A stretch of DNA of 64,000 bases. Source: CAXXHQ01 sp963665265 (GTDB lineage: Bacteria; Planctomycetota; Planctomycetia; Pirellulales; Thermoguttaceae). Positions 8,399 to 17,848 of the stretch are shown here, one piece after another. The stretch covers positions 2,294,001-2,358,000 of the forward strand of contig OY762224.2 of NCBI GenBank assembly GCA_963665265.2. Direction: 5' to 3'. Each line of letters begins with the position of its first letter. Position 1 is the first letter of the stretch. The position numbers and the translations under genes were made by a program. The notes under the pieces were generated by a model, which saw only the letters and a list, made by a program, of their open reading frames with translations, had not been told where the DNA came from and did not search any database.

Positions 8399-10543
8399 TT
8401 AGCCGTTCGCACGAAGCATGACGCGGCTGTCGGCGACCGAGCAGCCGGAGCCTTTGGCATGGACGATCAAAGGATTGATGTCCAGCTCGGAAATCTCCGG
8501 ATGGTTGCAAACCATGGCCGAGAGTCGCAGGAGCGTATCGACGATAGCGTCGACGTCGGCCGGCGGCGCGCCGCGGAATCCGTCCAAGACTTTGAAGGAG
8601 CGAATTTGGCGAACCATCTTCTCGGCCGAAATTTTCCACATCGGTGCCAATCGGAAAGTGACGTCCTTAAGGACTTCGACCATCGTGCCGCCGAGACCGA
8701 ACATGACCAGCGGACCGAACTTCGCGTCGCGGTTGACGCCCAAGATGACTTCGACTCCCTTGCCGGCCATCTCTTCCATCAAGATGCCTTCGATTTTGGC
8801 GCCGGGAACCGCCTTGTCGACGTTCTCGTAAATCTTTTTATAACCGGCCGAGGCGGCTTCTCCGCCCTTGATGTTGAGCAAAACGCCCCCCGCATCGAAC
8901 TTATGAACGACGTCGGCCGACATGACCTTCATCACCACGGCCGAGCCGAACGAATCGGCTAGCTTGGCGGCCTCTTCGGCCGAGTGAACGATGCCGCTCT
9001 TCAGCAAAGGCAACTTGTAGCAGGCCAGCAAATCGCGGCAATCGGCTTGCGTCAAATAACGCTCCTTTTTGCCTTCGAGCATCTTGGCGATGATCTTCTT
9101 CGCGCCTTCGACGTCCAGATCGCTATACTTGGGAACCTCGCGGCTGGGAATGTCGCTCAACGAAACCAAACGGTCGGCGGCAGCCAACGCGCGAACGCCG
9201 TCTTCCGGCAAGGCGTAGCTCGGAATGCCGGCTTCGCGGAGAACCTTCACGCCCGGCGCCACGTCTCGCGCGCCCATGAACGAGCAAACGACCGGCTTGC
9301 CGATTCCGCTAATCGATGCGGGAATGATTTCGGCCGTCTCTTTCGGCTCGGTCGTCGATTGCGGCGTGAGAATGATTAAGCCCATATCGACGCCGTCATC
9401 CTCCATCACCGTGCGGATGGCCGCTTGATAACGATCGGCCTTCGCGTCGCCGATCACGTCCACCGGGTTGCGCGTCGATGCGGCGGCGGGCAATTGCGGC
9501 TTCAGCTTCTCGCGGGTGGCGTCGCTGAGTTGCGCCAACTTCAAACCGTAACGCACGGCCGCGTCGGTGGCCATAATGCCGGGGCCGCCCGCGTTCGTGA
9601 TGATCGCCACGCGGTTTCCCTTGGGCAACGGTTGGGTCGTGTAAAGCGTCGCGTAATCGAACAATTCGGCGATGGTGTCGATGCGTTGAACGCCGCTTTG
9701 CGTCAACAACGCGTCGTATACCGAGTCCGAACCGGCCAACGATCCGGTGTGGCTGCTCACGGCCTTGGCGCCTTCCGGCGATCGGCCCGACTTCAAGCAC
9801 AAAATCGGCTTGTGCTTCTTCCAGAAAATTTCGCTGCACGCTTCCATGAACCTTGTGCCGTTGGAGATGTCTTCCAGGTACATCGCGATGACCGAGGTGT
9901 TGGGGTCGTCGGCCAAGTAGTTCAACAAATCGACTTCGCTCACGTCGGCCTTGTTGCCGAAGCTGACGAACTTGCTAAAACCAATTTGGCGTTCTTCGGC
10001 GTAATCGAGAACCGAGGTGCAGAGCGCGCCGCTTTGCGAAAGGAACGCCAGCTTGCCGGGAGCCGACATCTTACGCGCGAAAGTCGCGTTCATGCTGACC
10101 GCCGGATCGGTGTTCATGTAACCCAAGCAGTTCGGACCGATCAACGGCATCTTGCCCGAGCGGGCCAAGTCGCGAAGCTTAATCTCCAACTCGGCGCCTT
10201 CGTGTCCCGTTTCCTTGAAACCGGCCGAAATCACGCACAAGCCTTTCACGCCCTTATCGATCGCCTCTTGGGTGACCTTCAAGATGGACGATGCGGGAAC
10301 GATCAGCACCGCCATGTCGATAGGACCGGGAACGTCCTTCATCGACGGATAAGCGTGAACGCCCAAGATCGACGACGACTTCGGATTGATCGGATAAACG
10401 GTTCCTTTATACCCGGCGAATAAAAGATTCTTGAAAATATCGTTGCCGACGGTTCCGGCGCGCGACGACGCGCCGACCACGGCAATCGATTCGGGATAAA
10501 ACAACTTGTGCATCTGCTCGTTTGTTATCCGGTAGTCCGACAT
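8399..10543 (-). CDS. Acyl-CoA (acetyl-CoA) synthetase, NDP-forming, fused alpha-beta
   Basis: 714 residues, the usual length for the fused enzyme that makes ATP from ADP, phosphate and an acyl-CoA. Residues ~10-130 are a CoA-binding Rossmann domain (FYPESIAVVGASSRAGTVGN). Next come the two succinyl-CoA-ligase-like domains (PLIGPNCLGYMN, LSQSGALCTSVLDYA) with the expected phospho-His in SSHTGSLAG. The C-terminal ~230 residues are an ATP-grasp domain (GSAVVMKVMSADVVHKFDAG, GLGGTMVEVLKDVTFRLAPM, ELDINPLIV). GAGGAACTCC precedes the ATG. The role is probably acetate or branched-chain acid formation with substrate-level phosphorylation, or the reverse. It stands alone as a single-gene unit with its own terminator. 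Confidence 0.92.
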   Translation of the reverse strand: MSDYRITNEQMHKLFYPESIAVVGASSRAGTVGNDIFKNLLFAGYKGTVYPINPKSSSILGVHAYPSMKDVPGPIDMAVLIVPASSILKVTQEAIDKGVKGLCVISAGFKETGHEGAELEIKLRDLARSGKMPLIGPNCLGYMNTDPAVSMNATFARKMSAPGKLAFLSQSGALCTSVLDYAEERQIGFSKFVSFGNKADVSEVDLLNYLADDPNTSVIAMYLEDISNGTRFMEACSEIFWKKHKPILCLKSGRSPEGAKAVSSHTGSLAGSDSVYDALLTQSGVQRIDTIAELFDYATLYTTQPLPKGNRVAIITNAGGPGIMATDAAVRYGLKLAQLSDATREKLKPQLPAAASTRNPVDVIGDAKADRYQAAIRTVMEDDGVDMGLIILTPQSTTEPKETAEIIPASISGIGKPVVCSFMGARDVAPGVKVLREAGIPSYALPEDGVRALAAADRLVSLSDIPSREVPKYSDLDVEGAKKIIAKMLEGKKERYLTQADCRDLLACYKLPLLKSGIVHSAEEAAKLADSFGSAVVMKVMSADVVHKFDAGGVLLNIKGGEAASAGYKKIYENVDKAVPGAKIEGILMEEMAGKGVEVILGVNRDAKFGPLVMFGLGGTMVEVLKDVTFRLAPMWKISAEKMVRQIRSFKVLDGFRGAPPADVDAIVDTLLRLSAMVCNHPEISELDINPLIVHAKGSGCSVADSRVMLRANG

Positions 10544-10998
10544 GATATAGGAGTTCCTCGAAAGCGGTTATTAAATAAACGTGTGCGTAAACGATTTAGT
10601 ATGTCCCTCCCTCTTGCGGCAAGCAAGGGGGGTGAGAACCTCTATTCGCCTGACAATTATGTAAAATTCGCTTGATACGCGCGTTTTTTTCGCGTCGCGA
10701 ATGGGGGTAGCGACTCAGCGCGTCGTTCAAACAGGGGGTTGTCCGAAACTTCCTCGGAACCGCTCGGCGTCAAGGCGATTCCGCTACGATCGCCGACCTA
10801 TCCATAGGCTGGCGGATAAGAAAACGTCGCGCTGCAATTGGGTTCTCTATCGAAGAAGACCGCGCGCCTCTTTGAGAAAATGTAGCCCGCAAAAATTGAA
10901 TCCGCGCAATCATTTCGTAACGAATCCGCCTTTAGCGTTAATAGCGAATGAAGCCGAGCGGATTCAAGATATTCCGGAATTGATTGCAAACGTCGTCG
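10544..10998. other. Intergenic region, no convincing gene
   Basis: This region holds the upstream sequence of the synthetase gene and the downstream sequence of the ImmA-like gene. A long plus-strand open frame (10701-11642) crosses it but is Arg-rich, has no ribosome binding site and is antisense to the protease gene. An imperfect GC-rich hairpin with a T7 loop occurs at about 10676-10698. I see nothing else. Confidence 0.5.
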
Positions 10999-11754
10999 TC
11001 ATTCGTCGGCAACGGCGCCCTCCGCATACTCGTTCATCTCGACGTAAACGATTTCCCTTTTCCAATCGGCTTCGTGAATCGGCCAAACGCGAATCCGCAT
11101 CCGCTCGTTTGAATATTCGCAGGGCCGATTCGTCGCATGCGATTCGGCGCGACAGGCGTTTTCCTCGGCCGAGGAGGGCGGAAGGCGTCCCGGCATGTTT
11201 CCGCGTCGCCAAAAGAGCGCGTTATGATCGAAAACGGCCGCAATTATCGGCGTTTCCCGCTCTAATAGCCGCCGAACGATCAATTCGTGACTCGCGGTCG
11301 AATAACTCGCTTTTAACGCATATAAATCCCACCCGGTCGCCTCGCCGTCGGCGCAAAACCACGCGTTCGGCAAAAGCAAACGCGAAGCGAACTGGTTGGC
11401 CGTTTGCTCGCGAAAAGTCGGCGCGGCCTCTTCCGCATCGACGCCCCAGTATGCGAAAACTTGGTGCGCCAGATGCTCGCCGATCTCATGAGCGACCGCC
11501 CAATGCAAACGCTCGCTACGCGGATCGGAACTCAAAAGAATCGTCCCACGCGGTCGGGGATTGTAGGCGTTCTGCAAACGGACGTATCTGGCTCGCCACT
11601 GTTGGCCGTCGTCGGTCGCAATGGTCAACCCCAACGCCTTAGCCAATGCAAACGCGTCAATCGGCGGGCCCTCTACGCCGCTGTTAAGCAAAACCTCCTC
11701 GACGACGGCGTCCAGCCCGGCAAAGAGCTCCTCACGACTCAAAACGCTCAACAT
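10999..11754 (-). CDS. ImmA/IrrE-family metallopeptidase-like protein, variant zinc motif
   Basis: 251 residues from the ATG at 11754, chosen because GAGGAGCC sits four bases upstream; an ATG 11 codons earlier lacks such a site. The family signature is clear downstream (EQTANQFASRLLLP, Glu at ~116, matching the E..AN.FA..LLMP block). The zinc motif reads AVAHEIGEHLAHQ, so the HExxH position has Glu instead of the second His, with a His one residue later. The C-terminal ~100 residues are charged and not typical of the family. By family it would cleave or de-repress a regulator, often of mobile or stress genes. No Xre-type repressor is adjacent. It is divergent from rimO. Confidence 0.75.
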   Translation of the reverse strand: MLSVLSREELFAGLDAVVEEVLLNSGVEGPPIDAFALAKALGLTIATDDGQQWRARYVRLQNAYNPRPRGTILLSSDPRSERLHWAVAHEIGEHLAHQVFAYWGVDAEEAAPTFREQTANQFASRLLLPNAWFCADGEATGWDLYALKASYSTASHELIVRRLLERETPIIAAVFDHNALFWRRGNMPGRLPPSSAEENACRAESHATNRPCEYSNERMRIRVWPIHEADWKREIVYVEMNEYAEGAVADE

Positions 11755-11937
11755 GATTGGCTCCTCAATTCGCCGGATAGTGTACATGTGTTTACTATAG
11801 CAATCCGTATCGGCGCGCCAAGAGCGATTTTGGGACTAAAAAATCCGCCCGTCTCCGGATATGATGGAGGGTTTCCGGCAAAGCGAATTGCCGCGAAGAA
11901 TAATGCCAGCAAGTCCAGCAAAAAAACCGGAGCGGCC

Positions 11938-13290
11938 GTGGTAAGAGAACGCGCAAAAGGAACCTTCGCCCTCGTTAGCTTAGGCTGCCCGAAAAATCTC
12001 GTCGACGCCGAATGCATGGCTGGCCAATTGAAAGAGGCCGGCTATCGCATGCTCAAGCGCCCCGACGGAGTCGATTTCGTGTTGATCAACACTTGCGGAT
12101 TCATCGGAGACGCCCGCAAGGAATCCTACGACGCCATCGAGGAGATGATCGGTCTGAAAAACTGCGGCTTCGTCAAAGGAGTTATCGTCGCCGGTTGCCT
12201 CGCCGAGCGCGATCGCGAAAAGATGCTCGAACGTTATCCCGGCATCGATCAAATGCTCGGCGTCTTCGGTCGCGATGACGTCGTGGCCGCCGTCGAACGT
12301 TTTCAAACCGGCTTCCTCGAACAACGGGCTGTTTTCCGACCCGCTCCTTCGCAACCGCTGCACGACGATCGCCGCTTGCGGATCACTCCGCGTCATCTCG
12401 CCTTCCTCAAAATTGCCGAAGGATGCAATCGGCTCTGCGCGTTCTGTTCGATTCCTCTGATGCGAGGTCCGTACGCGAGCAAGCCGTTGGAGGAAATCAC
12501 GGTCGAGGCCGAAAAACTGGCCGCCGACGGCGTGCAAGAGCTGATCGTCATTGCGCAAGACACGACTTTCTACGGAATGGACAACTACGGCAAGCCGATG
12601 CTGGCCGAGGCTCTGCGCCGTTTGAACGCCGTCGAAGGTTTCAAATGGATTCGGCTGATGTATCTGTATCCGATGCACGTCGACGACGAATTACTTGACG
12701 TAATCGCCGATTCGGAGAAGATTTTGCCCTACGTCGATATTCCGCTTCAACACATTAACGACGACGTGCTGCGGCGAATGCGCCGGCGAGTCGATCGAGC
12801 CGCAACGCTGAATCTATTGGAAAAGATGCGAGCGAAGATTCCGTCGCTCGCGATTCGCACGACGCTCATCACCGGTTTTCCTGGCGAAACGGAGGAGCAA
12901 TTCGAAGAGTTGCGACGCTTCGTCGCGGATCAAAAATTCGAGCGACTCGGCGCATTCGCCTATTGCGAAGAGCCGGGCACCGCCGCCGCCGAGCTGGACG
13001 GAAAAATCTCGGAGGAGGAAAAACTTCGACGCCGCGATGCGCTTTTGGCTGTACAGCAGCCGATAGTTTTTGAACGAAACGAGTCGTTAATCGGCGCTCA
13101 AGCGGACGTAATCATCGACTCGGCGGTTCCGAAGGAGAAAAACGCCTTCGTCGGCCGGACCTATGCCGACGCTCCGGAAATCGACGGAGTCGTCTACGTC
13201 ACCGGCGAAAAGCTGAAGACCGGCGACATTGTGAAAGCCGAGATCGTCGGCTTCCAAGATTACGACCTCATCGCCGCGGCCGTCGAATAG
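11938..13290 (+). CDS. rimO: Ribosomal protein S12 methylthiotransferase RimO
   Basis: 450 residues from the GTG at 11938. It adds a methylthio group to the conserved Asp of S12, using two 4Fe-4S clusters and SAM. The N-terminal UPF0004 domain has Cys17 (SLGCPKN), Cys53 (NTCGFI) and Cys87 (AGCLAERD). The radical-SAM CxxxCxxC is at 163-170 (CNRLCAFCSIPLMRG), and the last ~70 residues fit a TRAM domain. The start is uncertain: there is no good ribosome binding site before the GTG, and an ATG at 11903 would read into this frame if the A7 tract just after it were A8. The in-frame open region extends upstream without an ATG. Confidence 0.9.
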   Translation: MVRERAKGTFALVSLGCPKNLVDAECMAGQLKEAGYRMLKRPDGVDFVLINTCGFIGDARKESYDAIEEMIGLKNCGFVKGVIVAGCLAERDREKMLERYPGIDQMLGVFGRDDVVAAVERFQTGFLEQRAVFRPAPSQPLHDDRRLRITPRHLAFLKIAEGCNRLCAFCSIPLMRGPYASKPLEEITVEAEKLAADGVQELIVIAQDTTFYGMDNYGKPMLAEALRRLNAVEGFKWIRLMYLYPMHVDDELLDVIADSEKILPYVDIPLQHINDDVLRRMRRRVDRAATLNLLEKMRAKIPSLAIRTTLITGFPGETEEQFEELRRFVADQKFERLGAFAYCEEPGTAAAELDGKISEEEKLRRRDALLAVQQPIVFERNESLIGAQADVIIDSAVPKEKNAFVGRTYADAPEIDGVVYVTGEKLKTGDIVKAEIVGFQDYDLIAAAVE

Positions 13291-13799
13291 TCCGGAATCC
13301 AGTTTCAAATCGCGAGTTTTCAGCCCATTCCGCCGAAACTGATTCGTTAGCGCAAAGCTCGTCTTCGAAAGGCGTTCATACCCCTTTCTCAGCGTTCAAA
13401 CCATCTCTGTGTTGGTCCATCGACTCGTCAGTGAACGACCGAACAGCAGTTTACGAGAAAATGCCCGAACATGTCGCGAGACAGTGCGTTCACTGAAGAA
13501 GTCGGCGAGAAACTGGCGCTGTTTTTGAGTAATGAGTTGCGAAAACGGCATTGCATTTTTGACGAGCGTGGACCGCGACGCAGTCGCCTTATCGACAGCG
13601 TTTTACCATTACGCCGCGCGGTGAATTTTGATGACCGTGAAGATGTCGTCGGCCTTCGTAGAAACACCTGGTTTCCCGGCTCCGCCTGGAAACCGGCTAG
13701 AATCGAGGCTCCGCCTCGCCTATCTCTCGCCAAAGCGAGGCGAGCCGCGCGGCCATGCCGAGCGCGGCTCAAATTGCGGTCGACGCTCCCTGGCGCCAA
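13291..13799. other. Intergenic region preceding repeat copy A
   Basis: No convincing gene is present. At ~13668-13698 there is a palindrome-like stretch in which GGTTTCC and GGAAACC flank CGGCTCCGCCT, followed by GGCTCCGCCTCGCC. This resembles the short GC-rich palindromes scattered in the repeat family that begins at about 13800. Open frames across it are Arg-rich shadows. Confidence 0.45.
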
Positions 13800-14508
13800 G
13801 CCGGGCTGGGCCAATTCAGCGCCGCTCCGCATTAGCGTAAATCAGCGCCGATTAGCGTTCCTTCTCCTCCTCGCCCTCCGCGTTCTCCGCGTGAGAAAAA
13901 AAATTTAAAGCTGCGGTGCGTCGGAAACGAAACGGCCGTGAAAGAACGCAAGGAACGCAAAAGATTTTTCAGACGGAATCGCGGGGATCGCGGAAGAGTA
14001 TTTTTGCCTTGTTTTCTCTGTACCCTCCGTGGCTCTGTGGCTTAACCTTCGCCCGCCCATTTTAAACTTGCTTTCAGGCTCGGGAATATCAGCGAAAATC
14101 AGCGCCGATTAGCGTTCCGCTTTTTTCTTCGCGCGAAAATCTTTGCGACCTTTGCGCCTTGGCGGTGAACCTCCCCCGCGATTTCATCCTTCATAATTCA
14201 TCTCTCATCCTTCCTCTCGCTCATCTTCCACTCTTTGCTTCCGCCGACTTGATTGACGATCCGCGTTTGGCGTTCAATCGCTCTGGCTCGAGCGAAACGA
14301 GGTATTTCTATCATCAGAATTACAGTATAATGTAGTCGCCTTGACCGACGCCCCTCGCCCCCGCGGTCGTCGAACGGTATAGTTCCGATCCCTACGGCCG
14401 CACGACGTTCCACAACGCCGACGGTTCGGCGAAGACCTTGTCCTCAACGACGCAGTCCTCGAACAAGTCCTTCTCGGAGCGTAATTTATAGCGCAATCGC
14501 TCGGAGGG
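13800..14508 (+). repeat. Dispersed repeat, copy A (ends in RHS remnant)
   Basis: About 700 bp are clearly similar to 15935-16634 (copy B), and the first half is similar to 17990-18346 (copy C). Landmarks shared in order: CCGCTCCGCATTAGCG, CGCCGATTAGCGTTCC, GCCCTCCGTGGCTCTG-like sequence, a second GATTAGCGTTCCG, GCGACCTTTGCGCCTTGGCG, a TATAAT box, and the RHS remnant. In the reverse direction it translates to phrases such as RATEGTE that I recall from spurious ORFs in many environmental genomes, so this is non-coding repetitive DNA. It precedes the LRR gene. Confidence 0.85.
14345..14491 (+). pseudogene. RHS-repeat protein remnant 1
   Basis: 48 codons open from just after a TGA to a TAG, with no start codon. 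The translation contains VVERYSSDPYGRTTFHNADG, the typical YD/RHS-repeat signature of large planctomycete RHS proteins, then about 20 residues not typical of RHS. It is nearly identical to 16471-16617 (one replacement, Ser for Thr). I infer a fragment of an RHS core left at a cassette boundary. Confidence 0.75.
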
Positions 14509-14603
14509 GGAGAAGGCAATGGAATATCTGGTCGTTGGATGGATGATCTTTCGATATAGATTGCCTTAAGAAAATATTCCGTGGGGTTTCAGGATTAACG
14601 AAG

Positions 14604-15782
14604 ATGTATCTCGCTGCAAAAAGTAAAAGTTTTCTAGTGTTTATGTCTGCATTTATTTTTGTCTGTGCTAGTAATGCGTATCACTATGCTTTAGGTATAA
14701 ATACCGTTGCTTACTTGAGGGATGCGGAGAAGAGCGGCATTTGCGCAGTTGCCCGCGAAAAGTCCTCCAGCGAGCGGACGGCGCTAGATTGTGCTTCTGG
14801 AGCTTGGATGGATGCGGTAATTGATAGTGTCGCCGTCTCCGGCGTAGATGTAAACGAGCGGCGAGTTGCCATCCTCTCCCGTTTTAATTCAGTCAAGGAA
14901 ATTTCATTTGTTGATTGTTGCATTTCCGCAGCAACGCTGGATTGCTTAGGCGGAATGAGAGATATTCGTGTTTTAGTATTTAAGAATTCGAAGATTTCGG
15001 ATGCGGTTTTTCGGAGTATCCCGGACTCCGAAACGCTCGAACGGCTTGAATTAGACCAGACTGCGATCAGCGAGGAGGAGATATCGCGATTGAGTCGGTT
15101 TCCAAACCTAATTGAATTGTCGTTGTCGAGAATGCTGGACAGTAGCAAAGGTCTAGCATGTCTTGAAAAAATGCGGCGTCTAAAGGGATTGAGACTACCT
15201 TACTCTAAGGTTGGTGATGCCGAATTGCAGGCAATAGCTAACCTGCATGGCTTGGTCGATTTAGCAATCCCAGGAAATTCGTTTACAGACGAAGGGGTGA
15301 TGCAAATTTCTGGGCTAAAAAACATAGCATGGCTGGATTTATCCCATAACGGCATTTCATCAAAAGGCTTGGCCGCTCTCATTGGAATGTGTGAGATGGA
15401 TACGCTGAATCTTTCAATGACTAATATTGATGATGAAGGGCTGAAATATCTATCTAACATGGATAAATTAACGGGTGTTGATCTAAGCGGTACTCAAACT
15501 TCTGGAGCAGGACTAAAACTAATTTTCTCCCTTCCGGAACTCGACATCCTGGATTTAGCAAATACAAAGGTGTCGGATGAATCTCTGGTTAACCTCAGGA
15601 ATGCCAGGCGCATTCGGATTCTCGACTTGGCTGGCACGCCGGTTACGGATGCGTGTATCGAGAGCCTAGCTCAATTAAGTTCATTAAAATTTATCTCGTT
15701 AAATGGTACGAAAGTTACACAAGAAGGACTTAAGAAGCTTGCTGCTATAAGGAGAGATCTGAAGATTGTGGACAAGCTTTAG
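14604..15782 (+). CDS. Leucine-rich-repeat protein with N-terminal signal/anchor
   Basis: 392 residues. A hydrophobic N-terminus (FLVFMSAFIFVCASNAYHYA) is followed by ~11 LRRs of about 24 residues from residue ~95 to the end, e.g. LAWLDLSHNGISSKGLAALI-like units and LDILDLANTKVSDESLVNL, close to the GALA/cysteine-containing LRR type. LRRs bind proteins, but the ligand is unknown. Base composition is clearly more AT-rich than the flanking genes, and the gene is bracketed by repeat copies A and B. Together these suggest horizontal arrival as cassette cargo. Its position straight after an RHS remnant would suit a displaced toxin partner, but secretion argues against a cytoplasmic immunity protein. 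Confidence 0.8.
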   Translation: MYLAAKSKSFLVFMSAFIFVCASNAYHYALGINTVAYLRDAEKSGICAVAREKSSSERTALDCASGAWMDAVIDSVAVSGVDVNERRVAILSRFNSVKEISFVDCCISAATLDCLGGMRDIRVLVFKNSKISDAVFRSIPDSETLERLELDQTAISEEEISRLSRFPNLIELSLSRMLDSSKGLACLEKMRRLKGLRLPYSKVGDAELQAIANLHGLVDLAIPGNSFTDEGVMQISGLKNIAWLDLSHNGISSKGLAALIGMCEMDTLNLSMTNIDDEGLKYLSNMDKLTGVDLSGTQTSGAGLKLIFSLPELDILDLANTKVSDESLVNLRNARRIRILDLAGTPVTDACIESLAQLSSLKFISLNGTKVTQEGLKKLAAIRRDLKIVDKL

Positions 15783-15798
15783 TATGCTGACTTTCAAG

Positions 15799-16634
15799 TT
15801 CCTCGACTTGTTAGTGAGCAATCGAGCCGGCGGTTTTTGTGCGAGAAAAGGCTTTGAATCGCCCCAGGAAGGATTCGCGTACCGAATTATTCTGGCGAGA
15901 ACTCGGAGCGAATCCCATAAATATGGCGAGGCGTCGCCTTGCCGGGCCAATTCTGCGCCGCTCCGCATTAGCGTCAATCAGCGACGATTAGCGTTCCTTC
16001 TCCTCCGCGCCCTTCGCGTTCTCCGAGCGATATAAAAAGTTCAATGCTGCGGTGCGTCGAAAAAAAGCAGCCGCGAAAGCACGCAAAAGAATTTTCACCT
16101 ACGTAGCGGGGATCGCGGAAGAGTTTTTTCTGCCTTGTTTTCTCTGTGCCCTCCGTGGCTCTGTGGTTAAAACTTCGCCCGCCCATTTTTAACTTGCTGT
16201 CAGGCAGGGGAATATCAGCGTAAATCAGCGCCGATTAGTGTTCCACTTTTTTCTTCACGCGAAAACTTTGCGACCTTTGCGCCTTGGCGGTAAACCTCCC
16301 CCGCGATTTCATCCTTCATAATTCATCTCTCATCCTTCCTCTCGCTCATCTTCCACTCTTTGCTTCCGCCGACTTGATTGACGATCCGCGTTTGGCGTTC
16401 AATCTCTCGGGTTCGAACGAAACGAGGTGTTTCTAACATCAGAACGTGCGGTATAATGTAGTAGCCTTGACCGACGCCCCTCGCCCCCGCGGTCGTCGAA
16501 CGGTATAGTTCCGATCCCTACGGCCGCACGACGTTCCACAACGCCGACGGTTCGGCGAAGACCTTGTCCTCAACGACGCAGACCTCGAACAAATCCTTCT
16601 CGGAGCGTAATTTATAGCGCAATCGCTCTGGGGG
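15799..16634 (+). repeat. Dispersed repeat, copy B (ends in RHS remnant)
   Basis: 836 bp. It shares its first ~190 bp with copy C (from CGGTTTTTGTGCGAGAAAAG through CCATAAATATGGCGAGGCG), then runs parallel to copies A and C, and its last ~280 bp match copy A including the RHS remnant. The 5' junction lies about 17 bp past the LRR stop codon. Copy C begins a similar distance past its upstream gene, so the repeat abuts cargo genes at both ends. Confidence 0.85.
16471..16617 (+). pseudogene. RHS-repeat protein remnant 2
   Basis: The same 48-codon fragment as at 14345-14491, again opening after an in-frame TGA and closing with TAG (SFSERNL then stop). It contains ERYSSDPYGRTTFHNADG. The degree of conservation between the two copies, despite neither having a start codon, indicates recent duplication rather than selection on protein. 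Confidence 0.75.
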
Positions 16635-16701
16635 GGCTTACTCTCCTGGAGTTAAGCAATTTCTGAGAATAGATTGTCCATAATATATAAGGCTATGCGT
16701 G

Positions 16702-16911
16702 ATGTTTAAACTGGCATGTCTTTTCATTATTTTGCTTATATCCGGAGTGTTTGCTTTCGTCTTCTCTCCGCCTGATCCCGCGTCCATCCTAATTATGTTT
16801 ATATGCGTATCCTTGATCGGGATATGCAGTTATTATGCGGGTGCATATTGCCCCAGATGCGAAAAGAGGGACACAACGGAAGAGTGTTCTAAACCATCGG
16901 CTCATCTGTAA
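16702..16911 (+). CDS. Small membrane protein with CxxC, unknown
   Basis: 69 residues from the ATG at 16702 (a GTG directly upstream is an alternative). TAAGG nine bases upstream is the ribosome binding site. There are two membrane segments (CLFIILLISGVFAFVF; ASILIMFICVSLIGICSYYA), then a short tail with YCPRCEKRDTTEEC, a possible half zinc ribbon. It is AT-rich and is the first gene after the second RHS remnant. I recognise no family. Confidence 0.5.
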   Translation: MFKLACLFIILLISGVFAFVFSPPDPASILIMFICVSLIGICSYYAGAYCPRCEKRDTTEECSKPSAHL

Positions 16912-16998
16912 ACGAACGGGCTTTTTTTGTTATAGAACGCACGTAGTCGTCGCTTGGTTTGAAAACGTTTCATTTGGCAGAAGTGTTACATATAAACT

Positions 16999-17835
16999 AT
17001 GTTTGGAAACAAAAAGTATTCCTGCCGCCGTCAATATTGGCGTTCTTGGCTGCTAGCGATCTTTTTACTTGAGATTGGGATATTGAATGCCTGTGCCGTC
17101 GAAAGTGATCAATTCGAAGCAAGGAAGCACGCTGCCTCGACTACAAAACCCGAAATGCGGAAGGTCGATCCCGATAAACTCATCAAGGCCTTGAGAAACC
17201 GCAACCCGTCGCCTGATATATCTAATTACAGCCCAAAATTCATTAAAAGTTATGATTGGAACGAGTACGATCGCGTGGACAAAGCGATAATCGCATTGGT
17301 GGGGCATGCCGAAGAGGCATGGCCGGAATTGCTCGATCATTTCGACGAAAGACGCTACTGCATTACGTATGAAACGGAATACGGACGTAATTACACGGTA
17401 GGCGACATTTGCTGCATTATTGTTCATCAGTGCTTAATCCAGGCATACCGAGAACGTATTTCCCCATGGTTTAGTTCGAGCAAAATAGAATACCCTAAAT
17501 CCGAGAAGGTTTATCGAATTCTTTCCCGCCCGGAGATGTTGAAGGACGCAAGGGATATTCGAATATGGTGCCAGAAAAGAGCAGGAAAGCCGCTCTATGA
17601 ACTTCAGATTGAAATGTGCGAGTGGGCGATCGAAAAGACGAAGGTATTCAATGATGTAAGCGACGAGGAGCGGGAGCCGCTTATAAAGTCGATTCGCGAA
17701 GAGATTGCTAGGCTCCGCGAATCTAAGAAGGCAGTTCCCTTTCCCGGATTTCACGGCGAAGAATTCGGCCGATATCGTCCGCCTGAAACGAGTGCGTCGG
17801 GTACACAGAGCGGTGTTCAAAATAAGTGTGAATAA
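16999..17835 (+). CDS. Secreted protein of unknown function (cassette cargo)
   Basis: 278 residues. The N-terminus is basic then hydrophobic (SWLLAIFLLEIGILNACAVE), a signal peptide with Cys near the cleavage site, possibly a lipoprotein. The mature part has a helical, HEAT-like stretch (AIIALVGHAEEAWPELLDHF), then YETEYGRNYTVGDICCIIVH, and a charged helical C-terminus. No catalytic motif is evident. The start is the ATG at 16999, with no strong ribosome binding site. It lies between repeat copies B and C and is AT-richer than the genome average, like the other cargo genes. Confidence 0.65.
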   Translation: MFGNKKYSCRRQYWRSWLLAIFLLEIGILNACAVESDQFEARKHAASTTKPEMRKVDPDKLIKALRNRNPSPDISNYSPKFIKSYDWNEYDRVDKAIIALVGHAEEAWPELLDHFDERRYCITYETEYGRNYTVGDICCIIVHQCLIQAYRERISPWFSSSKIEYPKSEKVYRILSRPEMLKDARDIRIWCQKRAGKPLYELQIEMCEWAIEKTKVFNDVSDEEREPLIKSIREEIARLRESKKAVPFPGFHGEEFGRYRPPETSASGTQSGVQNKCE

Positions 17836-17848
17836 CTCCTCACTGCCT

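Noticed and set aside
10701..11642. A 313-codon plus-strand open frame.
   Set aside because: It is Arg/Ser-rich, has no ribosome binding site and lies antisense to the ImmA/IrrE-like gene, whose family signature is clear.
13420..13480. Weak similarity of TCGACTCGTCAGTGAACGA to the starts of copies B and C.
   Set aside because: Too short and degenerate to extend copy A's 5' end with confidence.
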